Shown here: in pieces, positions 50,365-59,837 of the stretch
Position numbering within the stretch: position 1 is the stretch's first letter
How the letters are laid out: each line of letters opens with the position of its first letter
Source of the DNA: Spirochaetales bacterium Spiro_05
Lineage (GTDB): Bacteria; Spirochaetota; Spirochaetia; Sphaerochaetales; Sphaerochaetaceae
Direction: 5' to 3'
NCBI GenBank assembly: GCA_001603115.1
Contig: LVBG01000018.1
Coordinates: 1 to 64,000 of the forward strand
DNA: 64,000 nucleotides
Program-made: the position numbers and the translations under genes
Notes under the pieces: model-generated
What the model saw: only the letters and a program-made list of their open reading frames with translations
What the model was told of the DNA's origin: nothing
Database searches by the model: none

Positions 50365-51300
50365 ATGTTACAGGAAATTTTTCTTGATTTCACTGACAAG
50401 AAAAAGATGCTTCGTATTGCACGGGCTCTTGCAAATGAGGCAAGGATCAACATCCTTGAGTTGTTGAATGTACGTAGTCTCAGTGTCAATGAGATTGCCG
50501 AACAGTTGAATCTACCTACTTCCACGGCTGCCCTCAATGTGAGGATCTTGGAAAATGCAGGACTCTTGTACACCGAGTCGCAGCCGGGTATCCGAGGAGC
50601 GATGAAAGTCAGCATCCGTGCTTGCGACCGGGTTGTGGTCAAACTCTTGCTTGAACAGATGCAGCAGAACAAACAGCACTCTGTGGTCCTGGACATGCCG
50701 GTGGGCAACTATGCCAACTGTGAGATACACCCAACCTGCGGAATTGTAAGTGAGAAGAGTGCCATCGGCATTTTCGACCAACCCTGTTCCTTTTACTTTC
50801 CTGAACATACCACCGCACAACTGCTCTGGTTCTACAAGGGCTATGTTGAGTACCGTTTCCCCAACACCGTCGTCAACGGCGGAAAACTCAAGCGTCTCGA
50901 TCTCTCCTTCGAGTCCTGTAGTGAGGCTCCCTTCTATCGTAATGACTGGCCGAGTGACATCACCGTCTGGATCAATGGTGTTGAGGTTGGTACCTGGACC
51001 AGCCCCGGGGATCTTGGAGGGAGAAGGGGAAAATTCAACCCCTCCTGGTGGCCTGAATCGCTTAACCAGTATGGTTTGCTCAAGAGTTGGGTGGTCTCCC
51101 ATGAGGGGACGTTCCTCGATGATGCCGAACTCTCTTCAACGGTCATTGAGGACCTTCATATCAAGGACCAGTGCTTCATCAGCGTAAAAATTGGCATCAA
51201 GGAAGATGCAGAATTTGTCGGTGGCGTCAGCCTTTTCGGTGAGCACTTCGGCGACTTCTCCCAGAACATCGTTCTCAAACTCGATTACGACTTAGCCTGA
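50365..51300 (+). CDS. ArsR-type HTH regulator with C-terminal beta-sandwich
   Basis: 311 residues. An ArsR/SmtB winged helix covers about 16-80 (RIARALANEARINILELLNVRSLSVNEIAEQLNLPTSTAALNVRIL). The C-terminal 200 residues are strand-rich (YRFPNTVVNGGKLKRLDLSFESCSEAPFY, DITVWINGVEVGTWTSPGDLGG) and look like a carbohydrate-binding sandwich, so the protein may read a sugar or glycan. Regulators of this shape are known from carbohydrate loci. The start has AAAGG directly adjacent, so the second Met at 50407 is possible. Target genes are unclear. Confidence 0.75.
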   Translation: MLQEIFLDFTDKKKMLRIARALANEARINILELLNVRSLSVNEIAEQLNLPTSTAALNVRILENAGLLYTESQPGIRGAMKVSIRACDRVVVKLLLEQMQQNKQHSVVLDMPVGNYANCEIHPTCGIVSEKSAIGIFDQPCSFYFPEHTTAQLLWFYKGYVEYRFPNTVVNGGKLKRLDLSFESCSEAPFYRNDWPSDITVWINGVEVGTWTSPGDLGGRRGKFNPSWWPESLNQYGLLKSWVVSHEGTFLDDAELSSTVIEDLHIKDQCFISVKIGIKEDAEFVGGVSLFGEHFGDFSQNIVLKLDYDLA

Positions 51301-51340
51301 TTTTCTTCTCCCCACATCGTATATCCTTCCGGTCGTTCCC

Positions 51341-51368
51341 TTTACAGGAGCGAATGTAGGTGTATACT
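51341..51368 (+). promoter_or_regulatory. Promoter of the DUF3788 operon
   Basis: TTTACA (51341-51346), 16 bases, TATACT (51363-51368). It lies 33 bases before the ATG, which itself follows a run of G, a very strong ribosome site. Confidence 0.55.
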
Positions 51369-51401
51369 GGATAGCGAAATGTCTATAAGGGGGGGGACTG
51401 C

Positions 51402-51845
51402 ATGCAATGGCATGAAGCATTTGGGGAAAAGCACCAGCCATCTTGGCAGGACATTCGCACCTATGTGGGAAAGGGCGTTGTCCTATGGGATGAACTGAAC
51501 TCCTATCTTTCTACCTTGTGTGGAAAGGAAGGCGACCTCTCCTACAGCTCCTGTGCAGCCCAACCTGGTTGGAACGTGAAGTACCGAAAGGGAGGAAAGT
51601 CCTTGTGCACCCTCTACCCGATGCAGGAATTCTTCATCACCCTGGTGGTCATCGGGACAAAAGAGGAAAGCTCTGTCTTTCACCTCATCGCAGAAGGAGC
51701 GCTCAACGAGTACGTGATAGGGTTGTTCACCCATGCACGTCCGATGGCAATCGGCCGCTGGCTGATGATTGAAGTCCGTGATGGCACCATCCTCAGGGAT
51801 GTCCAGACTTTGGTTGCGCTTCGGTTGCAGGCTGGAGGCCGATGA
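51402..51845 (+). CDS. DUF3788-family protein
   Basis: 147 residues. The YRKGGKSLCTLYPMQEFFITLVVIG core followed by ARPMAIGRWLMIEVRDGTILRDVQTLVALR matches DUF3788, a soluble family of unknown role. Some members are near regulators. The gene stop overlaps the next start by four bases, so translation is coupled. GGGGGG upstream. Confidence 0.78.
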   Translation: MQWHEAFGEKHQPSWQDIRTYVGKGVVLWDELNSYLSTLCGKEGDLSYSSCAAQPGWNVKYRKGGKSLCTLYPMQEFFITLVVIGTKEESSVFHLIAEGALNEYVIGLFTHARPMAIGRWLMIEVRDGTILRDVQTLVALRLQAGGR

Positions 51846-52849
51846 TGGAGTGGCGAACACATCTCAAGGCTGATCCAACCGACTGGCTTCTCTCCTCCCA
51901 AAACCCTTCGATCAGGTATTTCACCCGCAAGGATATTCTTGATTTTTCACCTCTCAACCCTCTGCTTACGGCAGAGAGAGAACAGATTTCCACCAGAGGA
52001 TATGTTCCCTCCCTGTTGGAGGCAATGGAGAGCTCTGAGTATCGAAAAACGTTCAACCGGTACTATGTCTATAAGTATAAGGGACTGGTGTGGTCGCTCT
52101 TGACGCTTGCTGAAGTGGGTGCAGAACGCAACAATGCCATAGAAATGTATGCCGAGTACTTGCTTGAACATGCACAGGAGCGAAACGATGGTGGTTTTGC
52201 CATGCACTCGTGCAAGGCTGGGGGAGGTCGGAACACCGAAGTCATTCCCTGCCTGACGGGAAACTTGGTGTATAGTCTCTGCAAGTTTGGATATCAGGAT
52301 GATCCTAGGCTGAAGAAAGCTCTCTCGTATCTGGTTCACTTCCTCGTTCTCAATGATGGGGAGGAAGTTGATCCACAGGTTCCTCCTTACAACCGATACG
52401 AGGAGTGTTGGGGCAAGCATACCTGCCACATGGCCGTGGTGAAGAGTCTCAAAGCCTTTGCTGCCCTCGACCCTTCGCTTTGGGATGTCGATCTCAAGAC
52501 GACAATGGATAAGGCGATTGAGTTTGTCTTGATCCACCACATCCACAAGCGCAGCCACAATCTCAGTCGCAACACCAAACCAGGTTGGCTCAATTTCGGC
52601 TTTCCTCTGATGTACCAAACGGATGTCTTGGAGATACTGGATATTCTTACCACGTTGGGAGTGAAGGATGAGCGCATGGAAGAGGCCATCACTGTAGTAA
52701 AGGCAAAGCAACAGGAGAGTGGGAGATGGAGGGTGGAAAACACCTACGGAAGTGACCGCCTTCTCATTCCGATCGGTACAAAGGATGAGGAGAGTGAGTG
52801 GGTGACGCTGAGGGCTCTGCGTGTTCTGAAACGTTATCACCAACTCTGA
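51842..52849 (+). CDS. Alpha-toroid (prenyltransferase/terpene-cyclase-like) protein
   Basis: 335 residues, made of repeated helix pairs: LLTLAEVGAERNNAIEMYAEYLLEHAQERNDGGFAMH, then TGNLVYSLCKFGYQDDPRLKKALSYL and YQTDVLEILDILTTLGVKDERMEEAITVV. It is the fold of squalene cyclase and prenyltransferases, but no DXDD or zinc ligand is seen, so activity is not assured. Two in-frame ATGs (51842 and 51845) overlap the DUF3788 stop. Databases often mislabel this family as nitrogen fixation protein. Confidence 0.7.
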   Translation: MMEWRTHLKADPTDWLLSSQNPSIRYFTRKDILDFSPLNPLLTAEREQISTRGYVPSLLEAMESSEYRKTFNRYYVYKYKGLVWSLLTLAEVGAERNNAIEMYAEYLLEHAQERNDGGFAMHSCKAGGGRNTEVIPCLTGNLVYSLCKFGYQDDPRLKKALSYLVHFLVLNDGEEVDPQVPPYNRYEECWGKHTCHMAVVKSLKAFAALDPSLWDVDLKTTMDKAIEFVLIHHIHKRSHNLSRNTKPGWLNFGFPLMYQTDVLEILDILTTLGVKDERMEEAITVVKAKQQESGRWRVENTYGSDRLLIPIGTKDEESEWVTLRALRVLKRYHQL

Positions 52850-53025
52850 AGACACACCTCAGCTGAGTTTACGTTGCACCTTTGCGTAGAGGGCGAACCA
52901 ATAACTGCAATAGGACTGCTAGGCACATAAACCTGAAAACCCTTCTTCTCAAGACATCCCTCTTTGTATCAGCTTGACACGCAATGCAGGAACACAGTAC
53001 TGCTTCACCGATAAGGGAGAACAGA

Positions 53026-53958
53026 ATGAGAAAGAGTCGTACAGCCAAGGATCTTGTAGCAGGGTACTTGCTGGTTGCGCTCTCTGCCGCTTGTTTCGGT
53101 GTCATGCCAATTTTTGCACGCATAGCCTATGCTTCAGGTGCTGATACCCTGACCCTGCTCTTCATCCGATTCTTCGCAGGGGGAGTGTTGCTCTCCTTGA
53201 TAGTTTGGAAGAGGAAAGCTCCGCTTCCGCCGAAGGGATATTGGCCTGTCTTTGTCCTGCTTGGGATCCTCGGTTACACAGGCACTTCGTTTTGCTACTT
53301 CACCGCACTCAACCATGCCTCGGCAAGCGTGGTCTCTCTGTTGCTGTATGCCTATCCTGCACTGGTTACCCTCTTTTCGGTGCTCTTCACCAAGGAAAAG
53401 CTTTCATTCTCCAGCGCACTAGCCTTACTCTGTGCCCTTCTGGGTTGTCTTCTGGTCATCGGCTTGGGAGGTCATGCAGAGCCGAAAGGCATCGCCCTTG
53501 CCTTGGCCGCTGCGCTTGCCTACTCGATATACATCATCATCAGCGCGCAGGTCGTGGGTACGCGAACTGCCATGGCCAGCAGTGCGGTGATCATCATCAG
53601 TTCCTCAGTCTCTTACCTGTTTCTGATGCTGCGATCGGGAGTGCATCTTCCCCAGACAGTGAGTGGGGTGCTTGCAACCCTCTCGCTGGCGCTCTTTTCC
53701 ACTGTGGTGGCGTTCTGGTCCTTTTTTGCAGGGATGGGGAGGATAGGGGCAACACGGGCAAGCCTGGTTTCGACCCTCGAACCCTTGGTAACGGTGCTCA
53801 GTGCGATACTCTTTCTGGGTGAGATTCCTTCGCTCGCAGTGCTTGGTGGAGGAGTGCTCATTGGTATCGCCTTGGTCCTGTCAGCTACCACACAAACTTC
53901 ACCAAGCGATACTTCACCTGCTGTGCATACGAGCGATAGCCCTCAAGCTCTTGCATGA
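53026..53958 (+). CDS. EamA/DMT-family transporter
   Basis: 310 residues with ten membrane helices, two EamA repeats. The first ends with LNHASASVVSLLLYAYPALVTLFS, the second with ATRASLVSTLEPLVTVLSAILFLGE. ATG at 53026 after AAGGGAG; an upstream ATG at 52984 has no ribosome site and sits inside a TTGACA-led segment that is probably the promoter. The end overlaps the convergent gene by 74 bases. It probably exports or imports metabolites such as amino acids. Confidence 0.85.
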   Translation: MRKSRTAKDLVAGYLLVALSAACFGVMPIFARIAYASGADTLTLLFIRFFAGGVLLSLIVWKRKAPLPPKGYWPVFVLLGILGYTGTSFCYFTALNHASASVVSLLLYAYPALVTLFSVLFTKEKLSFSSALALLCALLGCLLVIGLGGHAEPKGIALALAAALAYSIYIIISAQVVGTRTAMASSAVIIISSSVSYLFLMLRSGVHLPQTVSGVLATLSLALFSTVVAFWSFFAGMGRIGATRASLVSTLEPLVTVLSAILFLGEIPSLAVLGGGVLIGIALVLSATTQTSPSDTSPAVHTSDSPQALA

Positions 53959-54580
53959 GTGTACGATCTTCGAAAGCTGTTCTGACGACGAATCCAACCG
54001 AAACCAACAAGGCTGGAAGCAACGCGACAGAGGATTGGAGTGCCAGTGGGGTTGCCAAGATGCCGATAATCCCCCCAAGGTAGCCGGGGTGGCGTACCAA
54101 AGCATACGGACCGCTGTCAACCACTTTCTGGTTCCGATCGTCCTGGATACGGACAGTGGCAGAGAAGAATTGGTTGGTATGCATCGCCCAGGTAGCGAAG
54201 AAGGATGCAAGCAGGAACACCAGCAGACCGATACCACTTGCCCAGAGAGGGATCGCTACTCCCCAACCGTAGCGCCGGTCAAGAGCTGCAGTAATCCAAA
54301 CGAGGTACGGCCCAATAATCGCTACAAAGGCAGAGAGGGCGATGTCCCACCCCTTGGTACCCTTCTGTATCTTTGAGCGTTCGGCAAGCAGGGCTCGGTC
54401 CATAGCCAGTAGATTGGCAGCCATGACAAGCAAGAGGGAAGCCATAAAGAGCCAAGCCATCGTCCACATTGCGTCTTTGGCGCATAGGAAGAGTGTACAG
54501 GCGACCAGCACGAGGAAGAAAAGCTGCTTGGCAAGGTAGCGTGAGAGCGCTCGCTGTGTTTCAGGTTTTTGTGTATTCAT
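53885..54580 (-). CDS. Isoprenylcysteine carboxyl methyltransferase-like membrane protein
   Basis: 231 residues, five to six membrane segments. The C-terminal SGPYALVRHPGYLGGIIGILATPLAL and VRTAFEDRTLMQELEGYRSYAQQVKYRL are the PEMT/ICMT motif, where RHPGY and the E..L..Y residues bind AdoMet. It methylates a lipid or a quinone-like substrate; in bacteria the real one is mostly unknown. Neither candidate ATG (54592, 54580) has a Shine-Dalgarno sequence, and ATG at 54580 is taken for length. The 3' end overlaps eamA by 74 bases. Confidence 0.75.
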   Translation of the reverse strand: MNTQKPETQRALSRYLAKQLFFLVLVACTLFLCAKDAMWTMAWLFMASLLLVMAANLLAMDRALLAERSKIQKGTKGWDIALSAFVAIIGPYLVWITAALDRRYGWGVAIPLWASGIGLLVFLLASFFATWAMHTNQFFSATVRIQDDRNQKVVDSGPYALVRHPGYLGGIIGILATPLALQSSVALLPALLVSVGFVVRTAFEDRTLMQELEGYRSYAQQVKYRLVKFVW

Positions 54581-54663
54581 CAAGAAAACCATACCACAAT
54601 AAGCAAAATTGAAAAGAGTTTGTCCTTGCCGGCAAACCCTTTTCTTCCTAGACTATACCCATC

Positions 54664-54957
54664 ATGAACACGTACTTTTCCCAAGTCTACGAAGTGGTGA
54701 GCCGCATACCATACGGCATGGTAGCGTCATACGGCCAGATAGCCCTGCTCTTGGGTGATCCCCGCCAAGCCCGTACTGTCGGATGGGCTATGAGCCAGTG
54801 CCCTGAGGAGCTTGCTTGGCACAGGGTTGTTCGCTCGGATGGAAGTATTGCTCAGCGGGAACATGATGCGCTGCAGCGCGTCCTGCTGGAAGCAGAAGGC
54901 ATCTGCTTTCTTCAGTCAGGACGCATTGACATGCAGCACTATCAGTGGAGACCCTGA
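54664..54957 (+). CDS. Alkyltransferase-like DNA repair protein
   Basis: 97 residues, the C-terminal domain of MGMT only. YEVVSRIPYGMVASYGQIALLLG is the DNA-binding helix, and the active-site motif reads AWHRVV (51-56) instead of PCHRV, so the acceptor Cys is replaced by Trp52. Proteins of this type (ATL, YbaZ) bind O6-alkylguanine without repairing it and hand it to nucleotide excision repair. A TATACC at 54654-54659 lies four bases before the ATG. Ends two bases before the convergent symporter. Confidence 0.85.
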   Translation: MNTYFSQVYEVVSRIPYGMVASYGQIALLLGDPRQARTVGWAMSQCPEELAWHRVVRSDGSIAQREHDALQRVLLEAEGICFLQSGRIDMQHYQWRP

Positions 54958-54959
54958 GA

Positions 54960-56306
54960 TCAAGCCATTGCCATCTCTGAGCCCAGATCCTGCGTATTGA
55001 AGGCATCCCTGTCAAACTCCCCAAGGGAGTTGGCCACTACCACTGAGGTGCTCAGGTCACCTGCAACATTGGTCATGGTGCGGAACATATCCACCAGGAA
55101 GTCTACTCCTGCAACCAAGCCTACCGCTTCCACCGGGAGTCCCACCGTCGTCAGGGTGATGATGGTGAAGGCTGTCGCTCCCATGGGCACTGCGGCACTG
55201 CCAAGACTGGCGAATACGGAGATGACGACGATCAGGATGTACTGGGAGATCGAGAGATCGATTCCGAATGCATTTGCTGCAAATACAGCGACCATGGCAG
55301 GAAAAATTCCTCCACATGCATCCATATTCATCACAGCCCCAAGCGGCCCCACAAAATTTGCTACTCTCGGACTCACTTTCAAGCGATTGGTCATGGTACT
55401 GACGGTCATGGTAAGAGAGCCGAGGCTTGAGCGGCTTGAAAATGCAAGCAACAAGGCGGGGCTTGCTGCACGAAAGAACCTGATGGGGTTGATCTTTGCA
55501 CTGAAGGCAAGCAGACCCGAGTAGACGATGCCCATCTGCAGCAAGCAAGCGACGATAATGGCAACGACAAAGAGTCCAAGCTGTACCAAAGCGTTCAGCC
55601 CTGTGCTTGAGAGCCAATACGAGGTGAGGGCAAGAACACCGTATGGCGTGAGCCGAAGCACAATTTTCGTCAATTCCATGACGATGGCGAGAAAACTCTC
55701 CAAGAGGTTCTCAAAGGGTTTTGTCGCTTCGGGTTTCTTGCTCTTCACTGCAATGGCTGCCACGCCGAGGAAGAGTGAAAAGACCACCAAAGGGATCATC
55801 TGCAACTCACTTGCCGCTCTGACCGGATTGGAGGGGATGAAGGCCCTGAACTGGGAAAAGAGGTTGGTCAGGGTGTTCGGCTCCCGTTTTGCCAGTTCCC
55901 CGATGGTCATGCCGCTTCCTACCGAGAAGAGCGATCCAACCAGCAGTCCGATGATACCTGCAAGAATGGCAGTGAAGAGAAAGAGAGCGATGGTCCGGCT
56001 TCCCATCTTTCTGAGCTCTTCAGTTGAGCTGAGCCTGAGCAACCCTGCGATGATGCTGGTGGGGACCAAGGGGATGATCAGCATCCTCAACAGGTCCACA
56101 TAGCCGTTGCCTACCAGGGCTGTCCACCTGCGTACTTCATCCCGGGTTGCACTCTCTGCGAAGAAGAACAGTGCGAGTCCCAGAAGAGCACCCAGTGCAA
56201 GAGCGGTGGACACCCGAATGGAGAAGGGTAGGTGGAAACGGCGTTTCATTGCCACCAGGCTTGCAAGCAAGAGTACAAAGATTCCCAGCCAAAGCAGTGT
56301 GTTCAT
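54960..56306 (-). CDS. Dicarboxylate/amino-acid:cation symporter
   Basis: 448 residues, eight membrane helices plus two re-entrant loops. LLAFSSRSSLGSLTMTVST, later PLGAVMNMDACGGIFPAMVAVF and GLVAGVDFLVDMFRTMTNVAGD fit the DAACS family; the TcyP/GltP distinction leans to the TcyP (cystine) branch. ATG at 56306 has GGATGG upstream; a second ATG at 56315 is possible. The promoter lies just upstream (56352-56379). Confidence 0.85.
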   Translation of the reverse strand: MNTLLWLGIFVLLLASLVAMKRRFHLPFSIRVSTALALGALLGLALFFFAESATRDEVRRWTALVGNGYVDLLRMLIIPLVPTSIIAGLLRLSSTEELRKMGSRTIALFLFTAILAGIIGLLVGSLFSVGSGMTIGELAKREPNTLTNLFSQFRAFIPSNPVRAASELQMIPLVVFSLFLGVAAIAVKSKKPEATKPFENLLESFLAIVMELTKIVLRLTPYGVLALTSYWLSSTGLNALVQLGLFVVAIIVACLLQMGIVYSGLLAFSAKINPIRFFRAASPALLLAFSSRSSLGSLTMTVSTMTNRLKVSPRVANFVGPLGAVMNMDACGGIFPAMVAVFAANAFGIDLSISQYILIVVISVFASLGSAAVPMGATAFTIITLTTVGLPVEAVGLVAGVDFLVDMFRTMTNVAGDLSTSVVVANSLGEFDRDAFNTQDLGSEMAMA

Positions 56307-56351
56307 AGGTTCCATCCTTTTTATATACTATTAAATCTATAATACTAGTAT

Positions 56352-56396
56352 GATATATAAGAGAAGCACACCCTGTCAAGGAGAGTACCCTGACAG
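56352..56396 (-). promoter_or_regulatory. Promoter and dyad of the symporter gene
   Basis: On the minus strand TTGACA (56379-56374), 16 bases, TATATC (56357-56352). The dyad CTGTCA-N12-TGACAG (56373-56396) covers the -35 box, so a repressor bound there would block it. Confidence 0.6.
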
Positions 56397-56426
56397 AATG
56401 AGCAGATCCTTGAGAGATTTGATTGC

Positions 56427-59400
56427 TTAGAGTCGTCTGAACGGCCTGACCCTGCCCTCCGTCCGCTTATCGAGGATTGGCATCTCAAACGAGAATTCCT
56501 CTTTGCCAGGATCTGGTTGATTGTGTCGATTTGCATAGGCAAGACCAGCATGCACACTATCGGTAGCTGTCCAATAATTGGCATTGCGCACAATATTGCC
56601 AATTGATTTTGAGACATACAAGTCTATCAGGGCAGACATTTCGGAATTGGATGGCAGGAACCAGCCGGATTGTTTGGAGGCGGCTCTGCATGCATACTCC
56701 AAGCTGATACCATAATAGTCTACCACCGCCTGGGTTGCTCCCAATCCCATTCCAACATCTCCATACGGGCCTTGGTCGCCCCCGGTTGCTGGATTGAAGA
56801 AATGGTGATCTTCTCCGACTGGGGTCCAAGGTGCATCCCAATCCCCATCATTGTTGCAGTCGGTGTTGGCAGCAACCAAGTAGCGCCAAGGGCTGGCTTC
56901 CCGATAATCGTAAGGATCGAGTGTCGATTGCTCGCTGTTGCGATCGAAGACGATGAATCCATACTCCGGTGCCGGGGTCAGGTCTCCCACCTGATAGGTG
57001 TAATTCCATTTAGGATGCAGGGTGATGTCACCATGAGAACCCAAGGGGAGTTCCTGTTTCAGTATGTTGAGCGTTGACTCCGTGTACCAGCCACCGAAGT
57101 AATACCCAGTTCTGGTTGGATCTGCAAAGGTGATGCTAGGTGTTTCAATCGTGTAGCTGGCAGGATTATCCTGATGGTTGATTTGGTCTTGTTTCAGGAC
57201 ATACGAGATGCTGTAGACAATAGGGGTCCACTTGGCATAGAGGTCTTTGTTCCCATAGGAACCCAGCTCGATCTTCGTAACCTGATTTGAGAAACCAGGT
57301 TCGGAGTACCAGCCGCTGAAGTTGTAGTAATCCCTCGCCGGATTGCTCAGGGTGATGGTGCTCGTCTCAATGGTGTAGGTCGCCGGATTGTCCGGCGAGG
57401 GGGCTGTTCCACTGTTCAGATGATAGGTCAGATTGTAGGTGATGGGTGTCCACTTGGCATAGAGAGCCTTGTCACCTGATGAGCCTTTGTCAATGGTGGT
57501 CACTTGTGTTGAGAATCCTGCTTCAGCAAACCAGCCTGCGAAGGTGTAGCCGGTTCGGCTAGGATTTGAGAGTGTGATGGTGTCCGTCTCAATGGTGTAG
57601 GTGGCAGGGTTGTTCACAGAAGGGGCCGTTCCGCTGTTCAGATGATAGGTCAGGGTGTAGGTGATGGGCATCCAATGGGCATGGAGATCGGTGTCTGAGG
57701 CGATGTTCCAGGTCCTGCTGCTTGCCATTGCCTGGGTGTAATACTGGGTTCCTCCTCCATCTGGGGAAATGTAGTATCCACCAAAGGTGTATCCGGTTCT
57801 GTTTGGGGCGGTTGCTGTGGGCATGGCTGCATCAAAGGTTGCCGTTACCGTGGTGCTTCCTCCGCTTCCGCTTTGTTGATTCAGGGTCAAAGTATAGGTA
57901 TTTGCTGTCCACTTGGCATGCAGTGTCTTGTTTTCGTGGGACCCTTGGGCGATGGAAGTGAACTGGGTGTTGTAGGTCGATTCAGCAAACCATCCTGCAA
58001 AGGTATAGCCTGTTCTGGTTGGATCTGCAAAGGTGATGGTGTTGGTTTCAATCGTGTATGTGCTTGGGTTCTGGTTGCTGTTTGTCCCTCCATACAGTTC
58101 ATAGGCGATGGTATATGTGTCCGCACTCCACTTGGCAAAGAAATCCTTATTGCCGGTGGATCCTTGCAAAATTGTGGTCTGCACAGTATCGAATATCGAT
58201 TCAGCATACCAGCCTAGGAATGAATAATAGGTTCTTGCTGGATTCTTGAGGGTGATGGCAGCTGTTTCTATCGTATAGGTGGTCGGATTATCCGGCGAGG
58301 GAGCTGTACCGTTGTTGAGATGGTAGGTAAGCGTGTAGGTGATGAGTGTCCACTTGGCATACAGAGTGGTGTTCGAAGTGAGATTCCAATCATGGCTGCT
58401 TGTCATCGCTTGGGTGTAATACTGACTCCCTCCACCATTAATCGCTGTATAGTATCCGCCAAAGGTGTAGCCGGCTCTGGTTGGCGAGGTTGCCGTGGGC
58501 ATGGCTGCATCATAGGTGGCGGTGACCGAGGAGCTTCCCCCACTTCCACTCTGTTGATCGAGGGTCACGGTGTAAGTGCTTGGTGTCCACTTGGCATACA
58601 GGGTGGTTTCTGAGGCAATGTTCCATGTCCTGCTGCTTGCCATTGCCTGCGTGTAATACTGGGTTCCCCCTCCATTCGTGGAAGTATAGTATCCACCAAA
58701 GGTGTAGCCGGTTCTGTTTGGGATGGTTGCTGTGGGCATGGCAGCATCAAAGGTTGCCGTGACCGTGGTGCTTCCCCCACTTCCATTCTGCTGATCAAGG
58801 GTTACGGTATAGGTATTCGCTGTCCACTTGGCATGCAGGGTGATGTCGTCGTGCGAACCCTTTGCAATGGTGGTGACTTGCGTAGTGAATGTAGACTCGG
58901 TATACCAACCTCCGAAGGAGTATCCCGTACGTGAAGGATCTTGGAGGGTAATGGTGTCGGTCTCAATCGTGTAGCTAGCCGGGTTGGACGCATGGTTCTG
59001 CCCATTGTTAAGTGTGTAGGTAATCGTATATGGGGTTGGAGCCCACTGCGCATAGAGGGTGTGGTTCTCTGCAATTGAAACAAGTGTGGCATTGCTGATC
59101 GTGGTTCCGCTTCCATCCTGTACTGTGTTCCACGTATGTCCATAATAGGTTTTGGCTGGAGTGGGGAGATTTGCATAGGCATCCCCAAATATGAAGGCTT
59201 GATCATTGGGATTCTGGATGGCTTGGTCATTGCTGTTGAAGGATACGGTATAGGTGTTGGCCGTCCATTTCGCATAGAGGGCCTTTGTTCCGGTACTGCC
59301 ATGTGGAATTTCGGTGACAGCAGTTCCCGAATAATTGCTTGAGGCGTACCAGCCGGCAAAGGTGTAACCGGTGCGACTGGGATCGGACAGTTGGATAGTA

Positions 59401-59561
59401 ACAGATTCCACCGTGTATGATGAAGGATTGGAATTCGGATTGGTTGCTTCGTCAACGTTATGATACGTAATGGTGTACTGGACTGGAGGGTCAGGTTCAC
59501 ATCCTACCAAGACCATGAGGCAAAGCAGTGAGAAAACGATCAGGCTTCTTTTCTTTCCCAT
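56427..59561 (-). CDS. InlB-repeat lipoprotein with DUF1566-like end
   Basis: 1044 residues. Lipoprotein signal 1-17 with lipobox LVGC. Then about 11 tandem repeats of 65-80 residues of the InlB-B/Flg_new type, each with a (D)PSRTGY.F.GWY core and closing (Y/H)AKWT. Some units are shorter and have a GGYYT form. The last 170 residues (from YQVGDLTPAPEYG) contain WRYLVAA, GWFLPSNSEMSALI, NYWTATDS and GRVRPFRR, as in DUF1566/Fibrobacter-type domains common in spirochaetes. A surface or periplasmic adhesin-like protein is likely. ATG at 59561 has AGGAG upstream. Confidence 0.85.
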   Translation of the reverse strand: MGKKRSLIVFSLLCLMVLVGCEPDPPVQYTITYHNVDEATNPNSNPSSYTVESVTIQLSDPSRTGYTFAGWYASSNYSGTAVTEIPHGSTGTKALYAKWTANTYTVSFNSNDQAIQNPNDQAFIFGDAYANLPTPAKTYYGHTWNTVQDGSGTTISNATLVSIAENHTLYAQWAPTPYTITYTLNNGQNHASNPASYTIETDTITLQDPSRTGYSFGGWYTESTFTTQVTTIAKGSHDDITLHAKWTANTYTVTLDQQNGSGGSTTVTATFDAAMPTATIPNRTGYTFGGYYTSTNGGGTQYYTQAMASSRTWNIASETTLYAKWTPSTYTVTLDQQSGSGGSSSVTATYDAAMPTATSPTRAGYTFGGYYTAINGGGSQYYTQAMTSSHDWNLTSNTTLYAKWTLITYTLTYHLNNGTAPSPDNPTTYTIETAAITLKNPARTYYSFLGWYAESIFDTVQTTILQGSTGNKDFFAKWSADTYTIAYELYGGTNSNQNPSTYTIETNTITFADPTRTGYTFAGWFAESTYNTQFTSIAQGSHENKTLHAKWTANTYTLTLNQQSGSGGSTTVTATFDAAMPTATAPNRTGYTFGGYYISPDGGGTQYYTQAMASSRTWNIASDTDLHAHWMPITYTLTYHLNSGTAPSVNNPATYTIETDTITLSNPSRTGYTFAGWFAEAGFSTQVTTIDKGSSGDKALYAKWTPITYNLTYHLNSGTAPSPDNPATYTIETSTITLSNPARDYYNFSGWYSEPGFSNQVTKIELGSYGNKDLYAKWTPIVYSISYVLKQDQINHQDNPASYTIETPSITFADPTRTGYYFGGWYTESTLNILKQELPLGSHGDITLHPKWNYTYQVGDLTPAPEYGFIVFDRNSEQSTLDPYDYREASPWRYLVAANTDCNNDGDWDAPWTPVGEDHHFFNPATGGDQGPYGDVGMGLGATQAVVDYYGISLEYACRAASKQSGWFLPSNSEMSALIDLYVSKSIGNIVRNANYWTATDSVHAGLAYANRHNQPDPGKEEFSFEMPILDKRTEGRVRPFRRL

Positions 59562-59631
59562 ACGTGCACTCCTAGCTCTACAGTACACTGGGAAAAAAGT
59601 ATGGAGCTATTGAGTATTGTTACCCAATTAT

Positions 59632-59649
59632 CTAGGTACCTTTACCTAG
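59632..59649. promoter_or_regulatory. CTAGG palindrome 1
   Basis: CTAGGTA-CCTT-TACCTAG, perfect seven-base arms, about 70 bases before the InlB-repeat gene and 190 before the PTS gene. Related in sequence to two dyads at 62071-62106. Confidence 0.4.
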
Positions 59650-59837
59650 CTTGATGGCTCCGTGCTGAAAGAAAGGCTCTCTTTGCCCGCAGTGATATGT
59701 GCAGGAAGAAAGATCTCTATGGTCTTTACTCAGTCGGCTGCTCTTGGTATAGTCGTTTCCGACGGAGGCCTTGTGCAAGGCTACGGTTCTTGCACCTGAC
59801 AAGTCATCCACCAAATCCAAATCAGCAGGAGCTCTCT

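Noticed and set aside
56427-59561. Possible CRISPR-like array from regularly spaced similar units
   Set aside because: The units are long (about 200 bp), vary in length and stay in one reading frame; they are protein repeats, not 30-bp spacers.
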